Shown here: in pieces, positions 32,480-41,538 of the stretch
How positions within the stretch are numbered: the stretch's first letter is position 1
How the letters are laid out: every line of letters starts with the position of its first letter
DNA from: Streptomyces sp. NRRL F-5123
Lineage (GTDB): Bacteria > Actinomycetota > Actinomycetes > Streptomycetales > Streptomycetaceae
DNA length: 64,000 nt
Assembly (NCBI RefSeq): GCF_000721495.1
Contig: NZ_JOHY01000020.1
Span: forward strand, 1 to 64,000
Direction: 5' to 3'
Position numbers and translations under genes: made by a program
Notes under the pieces: generated by a model
The model's database searches: none
What the model saw: only the letters and a program-made list of their open reading frames with translations
What the model was told of the DNA's origin: nothing

Positions 32480-33055
32480 TTACGTACGGCCTTCCGGCCA
32501 GGGCAGCTCGCCCGCCTCGATCCCGGCGGCCACCCGGTCGAGCCAGGCCAGTTCGGCGACCCGCAACGCCTGGGCGTAGTCGGCCTCCAGCGTCACGACC
32601 CGCGGCAAGTGGGCGGTGTCGGCGTCCAGTTGGGCGGCGACCCGGTCGTGCTCGGCCTGGATCGCGGCGCGCCGCTCCCGCAACAGCGCGGCGGCGGTGG
32701 CGGGTTCGAGGTCGAGGATGTGCGCGAGCCCGGCGACGAAGACCGGGAAGTCCTGCGCGGGGCTGCGCAGGTAGTCCCGCACGAGCGCCTCGGCCACGGC
32801 GACCCCCTCGTCGGTGATCGCGTACACCGTCCGCTCCGGCCGCGCGCCCGCCCGCTCCGACGTCACGCTCGTGACGAGCCCGGCCTCGGCGAGCCGCCGG
32901 ATCGCGTCGTAGAGCGACCCGCCGCGCATCTTCACGACCTCGTCCACATGCCGCTCCCGCACGAGCGCCTGGATCTCGTACGGATGCCTCGCCCGCTCCC
33001 TGAGCAGGCTCAGCACCGCCAGCGTGAGCGGGGTCCGCACCGCGCGTGCCGCCAT
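32480..33055 (-). CDS. PadR-family transcriptional regulator
   Basis: 191 aa with an N-terminal PadR winged helix (LTLAVLSLLRERARHPYEIQ and GGSLYDAIRRLAEAGLV) and a C-terminal coiled-coil Vir-like dimerisation domain (about 100-180). PadR proteins usually repress a neighbouring transporter or detoxification gene. The divergent 34-aa membrane peptide and the ABC exporter beyond it are the nearest candidates. The promoter region is 33056-33194. Confidence 0.9.
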   Translation of the reverse strand: MAARAVRTPLTLAVLSLLRERARHPYEIQALVRERHVDEVVKMRGGSLYDAIRRLAEAGLVTSVTSERAGARPERTVYAITDEGVAVAEALVRDYLRSPAQDFPVFVAGLAHILDLEPATAAALLRERRAAIQAEHDRVAAQLDADTAHLPRVVTLEADYAQALRVAELAWLDRVAAGIEAGELPWPEGRT

Positions 33056-33194
33056 CCCGCCCCCTCCCCTTGACCGACTTCGATTACCCGAGTTCGACTA
33101 TACTCCTCGGGTCCCCTACGTGCGGCCCGCATCCGGAATGCCGCTTACATGGACGTATGCGACGGTGAGGGGGGAACGGGAGGAGGGCGGAGCG

Positions 33195-33299
33195 ATGAGG
33201 GCGTTGGAGACGATCGGGTTCTCGCTGGCGGTGATCGCGATCTGCGTCGGCACGCTGCTCGTGCTCATGGGCGGCACGAAGTACCAGCGCAAGGACTGA
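33195..33299 (+). CDS. 34-aa single-span membrane peptide
   Basis: A short ORF below the size of most gene calls. After MRALETIG come about 20 hydrophobic residues (SLAVIAICVGTLLVLMGG), then KYQRKD, a single transmembrane helix with a basic cytosolic tail. A GGAGG site lies about 10 bp upstream of the ATG. It is divergent from the PadR gene and convergent with the ABC exporter gene. Function is unknown. Confidence 0.6.
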   Translation: MRALETIGFSLAVIAICVGTLLVLMGGTKYQRKD

Positions 33300-33321
33300 G
33301 TTCGGGAGGTCCGCGGGCGGG

Positions 33322-35352
33322 TCACAGCGTGGTGGGGGCGCGCTCGGTCTCGCGGTCGTTCTGGAGTGTCCACAGGTCGTGGAAAAGTCCGGGGGAATCG
33401 CGCAGCTCGGCGAAGGTGCCGTACTGGACGAGGCGGCCGCGGTCGAGGACGGCGATCTTGTCGGCGACGACGACATTGGTCAGCCGGTGCGTGACCAGGA
33501 CGACCGCGCGGTCGGCGGCGAGCGTGCGCAGGCCGGTGAAGATGCGGTGCTCGGCGCGCGGGTCCAGGGCAGCGGTGGGCTCGTCGAGCACCAGCAGGCC
33601 CGCGTCGCGGTGGAAGGCGCGGGCCAGCGCCACCCGCTGCCACTGGCCCCCGGACAACTCCTGGCCGCCCCACCACTCGCGGGCCAGCAGCGTGTCGAGG
33701 CCCGAGCGCAGCGCGTCCACGACGTCGTCGGCCCCCGAGGCGAGGGCCGCGGCGCGTACGGCGTCGTCCGCGCCCGCCAGCGGCTGGCCGAGGGTGATGT
33801 TCTCGCGGGCGGTCAGCGGCCACTTCGCGTACTCCTGCGGGACGACCGCGACCCGCCGCCAGGCCGCCTGCGCGTCGAGCGTGCGGGTGTCGGCGCCGTC
33901 CCATGTGACGCTGCCGCTGCCGGGGAGGTAGAGGGCGGCGAGCAGCTTGCTCAGCGTCGTCTTGCCCGAGCCGTTCTCGCCGACGAGCGCGAGCACCTCG
34001 CCGCGCCGCACCTCCAGGCTGACGCCGTCCAGGGCGGGCCGCTCGGCGTGCGGGTAGGTGTAACCGAGGCCCTCGGTACGGACGACGGCCGGGCCGTACG
34101 GCACGGTGTCCCCGCGGTCGACGCGGTGGCCGCCGGCCTCGTCCAGGAAGTCCGACCAGTCGTCGAGGTACATCCCCGTACGGAAGATGATCGCCCCGTA
34201 GCCGACGACCCCGCGCAGCCCCGTCCCCACCGACCGCAGCGCGAACGTCGCCGTCCCCGCCGCCGCGACCGACACCCGCCCCGTAGCGATCAGCCACAGC
34301 AGCGTCGCCCACACCGCGCCGGACGCCACCCCGCCCGCCAGACTCCCTGCCAGCGCCATCTTCGCCGCCCGCCACGCCGCCCGGTCCGTCGCCGCGTCCA
34401 CCCGCGCCCCGGCCGAGCGGTACTTGCCCAGCAGGAAGCCCGCCATCGTGCCCGAGCGGATCTGGTCGGCGTTCTGCTTGTCGACCAGGTACCAGCGCAG
34501 GATGCCCAGCAGCCGCCGGTCCTTCATCGTGTCCAGCGAGGCCAGGTACGTCAGCCGCGCCGCGCGTACGCCCGCGATCGCCTGCGGGGTCGACGCGAGC
34601 ACCAACAGCGGCAGCAGCACCGGGTGGACGGTCGTCAGCACCGCCGCCGCCGCTACCAGCGAGGCCGCGGCCGCCAGCACGCTCTGCGACTGGTTCAGCA
34701 ACTCCTGCGACACCTCGACCCCGCGGTCGGCGGCGTCCCAGCGGTCGTTGTAGCCGGGGTGGTCGTACGCCGCCAGCTCCGCGTGCGTCGCCGCGTCCAG
34801 CAGCCGCAACTCCGCCTCACGCGAGATCCGCGGCGCCAGCCGGGTCGACAGCGCCGTCACCGCTATCCCCAGCACCGCCCGCAGCCCCGCCGCCGACGCC
34901 AGCAGAACGAGCGAGGGCGCGGCCTGGTGCAGCCGCGCGGCGATGTGCCCCGACCCGATGACGGCGGTGATCGTGCCCGTCATCGCCAGCAGCCCCAGTG
35001 CCTCCAGCACGCCGGAGACCACCTGGCACACCAGCAGCGCGACCACCGCTGCGCGGTCCACCTGCCACGCCATCCCCAGCGCACGGCCGATGAGCTGCGG
35101 CAGCCGCCGCGCCATCGCCCCGAGCGTGATCGCCTTGCCGGCCTCCAGCCGCCGGTCCCCGGGGAGGTCGAGCTTCAGCACTTCCGCGTTCGCGGGGCCC
35201 GCGGGGCTTGCAGGGTTTTCGGGGCTGCCGGGCTTCGCGGGGCCCGCGGCTATCTCGGCGCCGGGCGACTCGTCCTGCGCCGCCGCGGAGCCCCCCTCCC
35301 CCGCGGTACCGCCCGCGCGCTGCCCCGGTGAGCCCGATCGCCGCTTCGTCAT
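33322..35352 (-). CDS. ABC exporter (fused membrane and ATPase domains)
   Basis: 676 aa. A disordered Gly/Pro/Ala N-terminus (about 1-60) precedes a six-helix ABC membrane domain (about 100-370) and a nucleotide-binding domain with Walker A GENGSGKTTLSK, signature ELSGGQWQRVALARA, Walker B LLVLDEPTAALD and H-loop VTHRLTN. It is a half-size type IV exporter and probably acts as a homodimer. The start at 35352 is chosen because the longer in-frame extension runs through the 139-bp repeat array. It lies 2 kb from the end of the cluster and may or may not export its product. Confidence 0.9.
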   Translation of the reverse strand: MTKRRSGSPGQRAGGTAGEGGSAAAQDESPGAEIAAGPAKPGSPENPASPAGPANAEVLKLDLPGDRRLEAGKAITLGAMARRLPQLIGRALGMAWQVDRAAVVALLVCQVVSGVLEALGLLAMTGTITAVIGSGHIAARLHQAAPSLVLLASAAGLRAVLGIAVTALSTRLAPRISREAELRLLDAATHAELAAYDHPGYNDRWDAADRGVEVSQELLNQSQSVLAAAASLVAAAAVLTTVHPVLLPLLVLASTPQAIAGVRAARLTYLASLDTMKDRRLLGILRWYLVDKQNADQIRSGTMAGFLLGKYRSAGARVDAATDRAAWRAAKMALAGSLAGGVASGAVWATLLWLIATGRVSVAAAGTATFALRSVGTGLRGVVGYGAIIFRTGMYLDDWSDFLDEAGGHRVDRGDTVPYGPAVVRTEGLGYTYPHAERPALDGVSLEVRRGEVLALVGENGSGKTTLSKLLAALYLPGSGSVTWDGADTRTLDAQAAWRRVAVVPQEYAKWPLTARENITLGQPLAGADDAVRAAALASGADDVVDALRSGLDTLLAREWWGGQELSGGQWQRVALARAFHRDAGLLVLDEPTAALDPRAEHRIFTGLRTLAADRAVVLVTHRLTNVVVADKIAVLDRGRLVQYGTFAELRDSPGLFHDLWTLQNDRETERAPTTL

Positions 35353-35518
35353 GACCCCGCCTCCCCCACCCGTGGTGGTCTCGCGACGCGGCTCATGGCG
35401 TGTCGGCCGCGATCCGGCCCACCAGTGTGCTCCCGCCGCCCACCCCGGCACCGCCCCCGCCGCAAACCTCGTCCGGCGCGCGGACGCATGCCCCCCGCAT
35501 ATGGCGTACGCCGGAGCG

Positions 35519-36050
35519 CACCGCGCCACCACGCGAGGTGAGCGTTGCCCCGCCGCCCGCTCCGAATGGCTTGCGCTACCGCGCGTCCGGCGGCGAGCGC
35601 TTTCGGGTGCAACCGCACCGCGGGGCGAACGCTTCCCCCGCCCGCCCCGGACGGGCCCGCGCCGCCACGCGAGGGGTGCGCGTTGCCCCGCCGCCCGCTC
35701 CGAATGGCTTGCGCTACCGCGCGTCCGGCGGCGAGCGCTTACGGGTGCGACCGCACCGCGGGGCGAACGCTTCCCCCGCCCGCCCCGGACGGGCCCGCGC
35801 CGCCACGCGAGGTGAGCGTTGCCCCGCCGCCCGCTCCGAATGGCTTGCGCTACCGGCGTCGGGCGGCGAGCGCTTTCGGGTGCGGCTGCACCGCGGGGCG
35901 GACGTTCCCCCCGCCCCGGACGGGCCTGCGCCGCCACGCAGGCGGCGAGCGTTTACGGGTGCGACCGCGCCGCGCGGTGAACGCTTCCCCCGCCCGCCCC
36001 GGACGGGCCTGCAGTGCCACGCGAGGGGTGAGCGTTTTCAGGGGCGGGGG
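35519..36050. repeat. Array of about 139-bp tandem repeats
   Basis: The 767-bp gap 35353-36119 has no convincing gene. The landmark CGAATGGCTTGCGCTACC recurs at 35562, 35701 and 35837 (periods 139 and 136), each followed by GCGGGGCGAACGCTTCCC-like and CCCCGGACGGGC blocks. A fourth, truncated unit starts near 35937. Units are highly similar, implying recent amplification. The array lies upstream of the ABC exporter gene and downstream of the LAXTG protein gene. Confidence 0.85.
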
Positions 36051-36119
36051 GAACCGCGCTCCCCCGGAGTTTCGCCTGGGAGGTACCCCCACGCGCCCCC
36101 GGCGGCGGACCGCACCGCC

Positions 36120-37373
36120 CTACGCCGTCGGCCGCTTGCGCCTCGCGGCGAGCGTCAGCGCGGCGCCCGCCGCGGCGAAGAGGGCTGCCGCCCCGGCAAG
36201 CAGGTCGGCGTGCGAGGTGCCGGTGTGGGCGAGCTGCGAGGCGGCGCCGGAGTCCACCGCACCGGTCCCACCGGTCGTACCGGTCGTACCGCCGGAAGCG
36301 GCCGGCGTCGTCGCGGACGGCGAGGACGTCGGCGTACCCCCCGCCGCGGGCGCGTAGTGCAACGCCCCTTGCGCCGAGGCGATCGTGCCGCCGAGCCGCA
36401 GCAGCGAGTCGATCGTCAGGTCCTCCGCCGTCGTGCGGTTGCCGCTGCCCGCGGGGAGGGAAAAGCGCAGGTCGAAGCTGTGCTTCTGCTGGTAGGCGAA
36501 GCCCGCGGGGATGTCGGGGAGCGCCCAGCCCTCGCCCGGCTCGATCGCGCGGGCCTGCTTCCAGGCGCCGCCGCCGGTGCGGTATTCGAGGGCGAGGCCC
36601 TTGAGGTCCGGCAGCGCGTCGCCCTTGGCGGGGTGGACCTCGACGATCGTCTCCAGCGGGCTGGTGAAGCTGCCGCCCGCACCGTTGTCCACCTCGAGGG
36701 TGGTCTGCCCGGGGTGACCGGGCGAGAGGCTGACGTCACCGGTGAAGTGCTCGGTGATCTTGCCGTCGGGGAGGGCGGGCGACAGGTCGAAGTCCATCGG
36801 GGCCGCGGGGTCGGGAGTGACGTGCCCGCCGGAGGGGACGGAGATGTCGACGGCGGCCTGCACCCCGTCGTCGTTGCCGGGGAAGCCGGCGGCGAAGCCG
36901 AAGGTGACCTTCCAGCTGTAGCTGGACCCGGCCGGCAGCTGGAAGGGGTCCTTCAGCGCGTTGCCGCCCTTGGGGAAGAACTGCGCGAAGAGTCCCGGGT
37001 TCTCGCCCAGTACGGAAGTGTCCGTGGCGGGCGCGGTCAGCGGCTGGACGCCGACCGTGAGCTGGCCGGGCGCCAGCGGGCTGGGACCGCCGGCCGGGGT
37101 GAAGATCACGGTGCCGGTGAAGGGCAGCGCCTTGGCGGTCGGGTTGCTCACGGTGACCGTGAAGCCGTCCTCCCCGTGCCCGCGGGTGACGGTGTCGCGG
37201 ACGACATCGGTGACGGTCACGCCCAGACCGTCGGTGGAAGCTGAGCCGGAAGCAGAACCGGCGGCAGAGCCGGAAGCGGGCGCAGCCGAGGCGGCGGCCG
37301 GTACGAGCAGGACGCCACCGATGACGGCGGCAGCGACAAGAGCGGCGGATGCGGCGCCACGTCGAACGGACAC
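36120..37373 (-). CDS. LAXTG sortase-anchored surface protein
   Basis: 417 aa. It has an N-terminal signal peptide (about 1-30, ending ASAAPA), a beta-rich extracellular part with repeated DUF-like Ig-type strands, a Thr/Ser/Gly stalk (about 335-375), and a wall-sorting signal LAHTG followed by a hydrophobic helix and RRKRPTA. LAXTG is the motif used by class E sortases of actinomycetes. The ligand of the extracellular part is unknown. It is divergent from the lysozyme gene; the shared 341-bp promoter region holds a TCGCACCG/CGGTGCGA inverted repeat at 37418-37437. Confidence 0.88.
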   Translation of the reverse strand: MSVRRGAASAALVAAAVIGGVLLVPAAASAAPASGSAAGSASGSASTDGLGVTVTDVVRDTVTRGHGEDGFTVTVSNPTAKALPFTGTVIFTPAGGPSPLAPGQLTVGVQPLTAPATDTSVLGENPGLFAQFFPKGGNALKDPFQLPAGSSYSWKVTFGFAAGFPGNDDGVQAAVDISVPSGGHVTPDPAAPMDFDLSPALPDGKITEHFTGDVSLSPGHPGQTTLEVDNGAGGSFTSPLETIVEVHPAKGDALPDLKGLALEYRTGGGAWKQARAIEPGEGWALPDIPAGFAYQQKHSFDLRFSLPAGSGNRTTAEDLTIDSLLRLGGTIASAQGALHYAPAAGGTPTSSPSATTPAASGGTTGTTGGTGAVDSGAASQLAHTGTSHADLLAGAAALFAAAGAALTLAARRKRPTA

Positions 37374-37714
37374 GGGAATTCCCCCCAGAATTCATGAGCA
37401 TGGGTCACGGTGGAACCTCGCACCGCGATCGGTGCGAAGCTGCTGGTGAGAGTCTCGGCGATCAACGGTCCCGGGCCCATGGGTGAACCGTCACCGCTCG
37501 GCAACAGACCCCTGGGTGAACGCCCGGTGCCCCGCGGGTGGTTGCGCGCCGGTCCGCGCCGGGACACGCCGCCCGCACCGTCCACCCGCACCCCGCGCGT
37601 GGAAGTTTTTTTTCATGCGCCTTGTGCCGGACGAAAGTTACCTTCACTCTTGGCTTGGACGATGCCGTCCCCACACCCCCCACCCGGAACTCCCTTCCCG
37701 TCCGGAGGAATCCC
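37374..37714. promoter_or_regulatory. Divergent intergenic region between LAXTG protein and lysozyme genes
   Basis: A 341-bp gap with no gene. It holds an 8-bp-arm inverted repeat at 37418-37437 around CGAT, a T8 run at about 37607-37614, and an AT-richer segment (37615-37660) just upstream of the lysozyme gene that is a likely promoter. No known riboswitch was recognised. Confidence 0.45.
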
Positions 37715-38560
37715 ATGATTTGGCATGCCCCCGTCAGCTCCCGCGGGCTGGCCGCCTGCGCGGTGCTGGCCTGCGCCGCCCTCGGTGCCACCGCGATACC
37801 GGCCGCGGCCGCCCCTTCCCACACCGCCAAGAACCCGATCACCCACCCCGAGCTGGACTGGGCCGGGTCGCAGACCGCCAAGCACCAGTCCGCCTCCGCG
37901 GACGCGAGCCACCTCACCGTCACCCCGAACGTGGCGGGTACGCCCGGCCTCGACGTCAGCGGCTACCAGGGCAACGTCAACTGGTCCTCGGTCGCGGCGA
38001 ACGGGGGGCGTTTCGCGTACGTCAAGGCGACGGAGTCCACGACGTACACGAACCCGTACTTCACCCAGCAGTACAACGGTTCCTACAACGCGGGCCTGAT
38101 CCGCGGCTCGTACCACTTCGCGACGCCCAACACGTCCTCGGGCGCCACCCAGGCCGACTACTTCGTGGCCCACGGCGGCGGCTGGTCGAAGGACGGCAAG
38201 ACGCTGCCCGGCATGCTCGACATCGAGTGGAATCCGTACGGCGCGAGCTGCTACGGCCTCTCGGCGTCCGGAATGGTCAACTGGATCCTGTCGTTCAGCA
38301 ACGAATACCACGCCAAGACGAGCCGCTGGCCGGTGATTTACACGGCGACGAGCTGGTGGAGCCAGTGCACCGGCAACACGGGCGACTTCTCGTCCACCAA
38401 CCCGCTGGCGCTGGCCAACTACAACGGCAGCCCCGGCACGATGCCGTACAAGTGGCCTTACCAGACGATCTGGCAGTACGCCGACAGCGGCATCTTCCCC
38501 GGCGACCAGGACACCTTCAACGGCGACTTCAGCCGGGTGCAGGCCCTGGCCAACGGCTGA
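37715..38560 (+). CDS. Secreted GH25 lysozyme (N,O-diacetylmuramidase type)
   Basis: 281 aa with a signal peptide (cleavage after ATAIPAAAA, about residue 33) and a GH25 domain from GLDVSGYQGNVNW to the C-terminus. The catalytic DxE pattern is in MLDIEWN, and AYVKATESTTY and RGSYHFA are family landmarks. It hydrolyses the beta-1,4 bond between MurNAc and GlcNAc in cell wall. The ATG at 37715 has a GGAGGAA site; the upstream in-frame GTG extension is rejected because it would bury the signal peptide. Confidence 0.93.
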   Translation: MIWHAPVSSRGLAACAVLACAALGATAIPAAAAPSHTAKNPITHPELDWAGSQTAKHQSASADASHLTVTPNVAGTPGLDVSGYQGNVNWSSVAANGGRFAYVKATESTTYTNPYFTQQYNGSYNAGLIRGSYHFATPNTSSGATQADYFVAHGGGWSKDGKTLPGMLDIEWNPYGASCYGLSASGMVNWILSFSNEYHAKTSRWPVIYTATSWWSQCTGNTGDFSSTNPLALANYNGSPGTMPYKWPYQTIWQYADSGIFPGDQDTFNGDFSRVQALANG

Positions 38561-38598
38561 TCCCGCCCCGGCGGCAGCACGCCGCCGAGGGGACCGGA

Positions 38599-38632
38599 GC
38601 CCCCATCCGCTACGCGCGTAGCGGATGGGGGC
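38599..38632. terminator. Terminator after lysozyme gene
   Basis: A perfect 15-bp stem (38599-38613 with 38618-38632) around a GCGC loop, 38 bp after the lysozyme stop codon. Confidence 0.85.
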
Positions 38633-38821
38633 CCGTCCTGCACCCGGGGCCCTTCCACGTACGTGGCGCGCACATGCATGGCAGCGGCACCCGCTCTTCG
38701 CGTTCCGTTAACATGTTCGAGCCTATGGCGAATCTCCTTCGCCGCTCGTTCACCGGAAAGCCCTGCATTACGGCATGAAAAACGCGATATCCAGCCCCAT
38801 TCTGACAAATCGGCCAGTCCG

Positions 38822-40228
38822 TTGACGCAGACGACCTCGCGAATACGGGCCCGAATACCCCGGCAGTCCCGGACGTCCCGGCACCCGGACCGCTCCACCG
38901 ACGCAGCGCCCGCCACCGGCGCGGACGCGGCGGTGAAGCCGATCCGGGTGCCGGGATGGCTGTGGGGCGTGGCCGGGGTCGTGACCGCGGCCTTCATGGC
39001 CGGGATGGAGATCGCCGCCCGGCACTACGACCTGCCGGGGCCGGTCACCAACCAGGTGAAGGAGGTCGTCCTCGCACCGAAGTCCGGCTTCCTGCTCTAC
39101 GCGAGCATGGCGCTGATGATGGTCGTGCTCACCTGGCGGGAGCGGGCGGTCGCGCTCGGCGCGGCGGTCGGCATCGACGCCGTCTTCCTGCTGGTGCGCT
39201 GGGCTGCGGGGGCGAAGCCGGCGTTCGGCAACGGGGCGCTGTGGGTGATCATCGGCTGCGTCGTGATCGCGCTGACCCGCCGCACCGGGCGGGAGCGGGA
39301 GCTGCTGCTCAAGGGCGTCGGGCTGGGGCTGCTGCTGGTGACCGGGCGCAAGGTCGGCGACACATGGCTGCTCATCACGTCGAAGGCCCGCCCGTCGGTG
39401 CTCGACCCGTACGCCGAGACCGCCGACCGCGCGCTCGGCAACCCGTCGTGGCTGGTCGGCCGGATGGTGCACGCCACCGGGCCGGTCGGCGAGCACCTGC
39501 TGGACTACGTCTACATCCAGCTCGCGGTGGCCGCGGTCGCCGTCGCCTTCTACCAGCTGCGGCACGTCGCGACCGAGCGCGCCTTCCCGCGCCGGCACCT
39601 CGTCCGCACCTTCCTGGTCATCGGCCTGGTCGGGCCGGGCATCTACATGCTCTTCCCGACCGTCGGCCCGGTCTTCGCGTACGGCGGCGACGGCGGCCAC
39701 TGGGCGCTCGCGAACCTCTGGCCGCACACCCCGCCCGCGCTCACCGCCCCGCACCCGATGCCCTTCGACGAGGTCACCCCGCGCAACTGCATGCCCAGCC
39801 TGCACACCGCGTGGGCCACCGCGATCTTCGTCCACTCCCGCCGCGGCCCCCGCGCCCTGCGCTGGGCCGGCGCCTTCTGGCTCGTCGCGACCCTCCTCGC
39901 CACCCTCGGCTTCGGCTACCACTACGGCGTCGACCTCGTCGCGGGCGCCGTGTTCTCCCTCACGATCGAGGCCGCCCTGCGCACCCTCGACCGCGGCTGG
40001 GACCCCCGCGGCCTGGCCCTCGTCGGCTACGGCACGGCCGTCTTCACCGCCCTCCTCCTCTCCTACCGCTACCTCCCGATGCAGATGGCCCACCACCCCT
40101 GGCTCTTCGGCCCCCTGCTGATCCTGTCCCTCGCCTCCGTGATCACCGCCTACGCCCGCACCACCCGCCCCTGGGACCCGCCCCTGCCCCGGACACCGGA
40201 TCCGGAACCGGCGGCGGTGCTGGTCTGA
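38822..40228 (+). CDS. PAP2-superfamily integral membrane protein
   Basis: About 468 aa with many membrane helices. The PAP2 signature is PRNCMPSLHTAWATAIF (His) and GYHYGVDLVAG (His, Asp), as in phosphatase/phosphotransferase or inositol-phosphoceramide-synthase-like proteins. The start is uncertain: TTG at 38822 and GTG at 38933 are the best options and neither has a clear ribosome site. The upstream 38561-38821 is AT-richer and looks like a promoter. The last ten codons (PDPEPAAVLV) are repeated at 43817-43846, suggesting insertion next to its 3' end. Confidence 0.85.
   Translation: MTQTTSRIRARIPRQSRTSRHPDRSTDAAPATGADAAVKPIRVPGWLWGVAGVVTAAFMAGMEIAARHYDLPGPVTNQVKEVVLAPKSGFLLYASMALMMVVLTWRERAVALGAAVGIDAVFLLVRWAAGAKPAFGNGALWVIIGCVVIALTRRTGRERELLLKGVGLGLLLVTGRKVGDTWLLITSKARPSVLDPYAETADRALGNPSWLVGRMVHATGPVGEHLLDYVYIQLAVAAVAVAFYQLRHVATERAFPRRHLVRTFLVIGLVGPGIYMLFPTVGPVFAYGGDGGHWALANLWPHTPPALTAPHPMPFDEVTPRNCMPSLHTAWATAIFVHSRRGPRALRWAGAFWLVATLLATLGFGYHYGVDLVAGAVFSLTIEAALRTLDRGWDPRGLALVGYGTAVFTALLLSYRYLPMQMAHHPWLFGPLLILSLASVITAYARTTRPWDPPLPRTPDPEPAAVLV
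40196..40225 (+). repeat. Left copy of a 30-bp direct repeat (att-like)
   Basis: It begins CCGGATCCGGAACC and ends GGTGCTGGTC, inside the 3' end of the PAP2 gene. An identical 30-bp copy lies at 43817-43846. The pair brackets a 3.6-kb block of lower-GC accessory genes. Confidence 0.85.
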
Positions 40229-40255
40229 ACTGAGCGTCCTGCCAGCGTGCGCGCC

Positions 40256-40834
40256 ATGGCCGCCGGGGTGGGGAAGCTGGTCGGGGAACGGGTCGTCCAG
40301 ATGGAGTCGGGGTCGGACGCCGGATACCGGCAAGCCATGTCGGCGCTTTCCGGGGCCGTACGCGAGGGGCTGCCCGGCAGCCGGAAGCGGAAGCTGGACG
40401 CCGCGATCGAGGCGCTGGCGCCCGTGCTGCCGCTGCTGTCCGGGGACTTCGCGAAGACCGCGGTGCTCGCGGGGGCCATGGTGGGGTGGGGCGGTTCGCC
40501 CATGCCGCGTACGTGGGTGGCGGCCGCGACGACCGGCGACCCCGCGCTCGGCGCCGCCGATCCCGCGATCCGCGCCTTCCGGCTCTTCGACGGACACGGC
40601 GCGTACGTCCATCCTGGCTCGCCCGCGTCCACCCGGTGGTGGAGGACGACCTCATGGCCCCCTGACCGGCCGCCCCGGCCGCATCTTGCCGACTCGCCGT
40701 ACGCTGAGGCCGCTTTATGCGATGACGCAAATATTGGGGCTTTCGCATGGACGCCCCGGACGCCCCGCCATTACCGTCGTGACAACCGGCCCGCACGAGG
40801 CCGGTCCGAGGGGGTTCACCGTCATGGCTCATGA
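40256..40834 (+). pseudogene. Probable gene remnant after PAP2
   Basis: An open frame begins MAAGVGKLVGERVVQMESG at 40256 and has good codon bias up to about 40640 (ending near FRLFDGHGAYVHPG). After that it drifts into Pro/Arg-rich, non-coding-like sequence and overlaps the next gene. I recognise no family. It looks like a truncated gene whose 3' part is lost; a short genuine hypothetical protein cannot be excluded. The interval 40640-40823 holds an AT-richer promoter and a CCGGCC...GGCCGG hairpin for the next operon. Confidence 0.4.
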
Positions 40835-41030
40835 AGAACTGACCCTGCTCACCGGCAACGGCAACGGCACGTGCGGCAAGGACGACTGTCCGAACGTCTA
40901 CCGGACGGCATCGGGGTCATTCGTGGTCCAGGGAGAGGTGTCCCACGCCTTCACGACGCCTGACGGAGAAGCACTCGTGGAGATTCCGGAGGAGATTTTG
41001 AGGGAGGCCGTTCGTGCTCTTGGCTGGTGA
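40824..41030 (+). CDS. 68-aa hypothetical protein, first gene of the DUF6879/XRE set
   Basis: A small protein with a Cys pair (GTCGKDDCPNVYRT) and an acidic C-terminal helix (ALVEIPEEILREAVRALG). It overlaps the following DUF6879-like gene. Small acidic proteins are often encoded next to XRE regulators in Streptomyces. DUF397 is the best-known type, but this sequence does not have the DUF397 signature. Possibly an antitoxin- or anti-regulator-like partner. Confidence 0.7.
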   Translation: MAHEELTLLTGNGNGTCGKDDCPNVYRTASGSFVVQGEVSHAFTTPDGEALVEIPEEILREAVRALGW

Positions 41031-41538
41031 GGAATGGGTGGCTCGGTTTGAAGGGTTCCAGTGGGAGGCCTGGCGACTGGAGACTCTTCCGCAGTACCTC
41101 ATGCCGCAGGAGGAGGATGAATTCGCGGCATTCAGGGCCGGGGCGCGTATCGACCCCCGGGAAGTCTCGAACGAGTACACGGACCGGCTCCGCCGACAGG
41201 TGGCGGAAGGACGCTCGCAAGGGCGCGTCCATATCGTCACCCGCCCGCTCTCGCCATACCTGCGATTCGAGTTCTCCCAGTATTACGCACCCCACTCGCT
41301 GGCGGGCGAGGAGATCCGCATCCTGGATGTGACGAGTCGGGCCAACCCCCTGGAAGGCGTTCAGGATTTCTGGATCTTCGACGGTACGGAAGTGGTCCTG
41401 ATGAACTACGACCCGGACGGGCGCCAGCTCAGCCGCGAGGTCCGTGGCGGCGTCGCGGCGCAGTTCGTCGAGTACCAGCGCATCGCAGTCGCCGCATCGG
41501 TGCCCTTCGAGGAGTACGTGAAGGGCCTTGACGCTTGA
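41014..41538 (+). CDS. DUF6879-like protein
   Basis: 174 aa, GTG start overlapping the stop of the 68-aa gene. Features are FEGFQWEAWRLETLPQY, the middle DPREVSNEYTDRLRRQV, RVHIVTRPLSPYLRFEF and DVTSRANPLEGVQDFWIFD. This matches the actinobacterial DUF6879 family, generally found beside XRE regulators with a DUF5753-type C-terminus, as here. Biochemical function is unknown. Soluble; no signal or membrane segment. Confidence 0.8.
   Translation: MLLAGEEWVARFEGFQWEAWRLETLPQYLMPQEEDEFAAFRAGARIDPREVSNEYTDRLRRQVAEGRSQGRVHIVTRPLSPYLRFEFSQYYAPHSLAGEEIRILDVTSRANPLEGVQDFWIFDGTEVVLMNYDPDGRQLSREVRGGVAAQFVEYQRIAVAASVPFEEYVKGLDA

Noticed and set aside
35353..35937. N-terminal extension of the ABC exporter frame
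   Set aside because: The extension is translated repeat array (three similar segments). The ATG at 35352 with its own purine-rich site is the better start.
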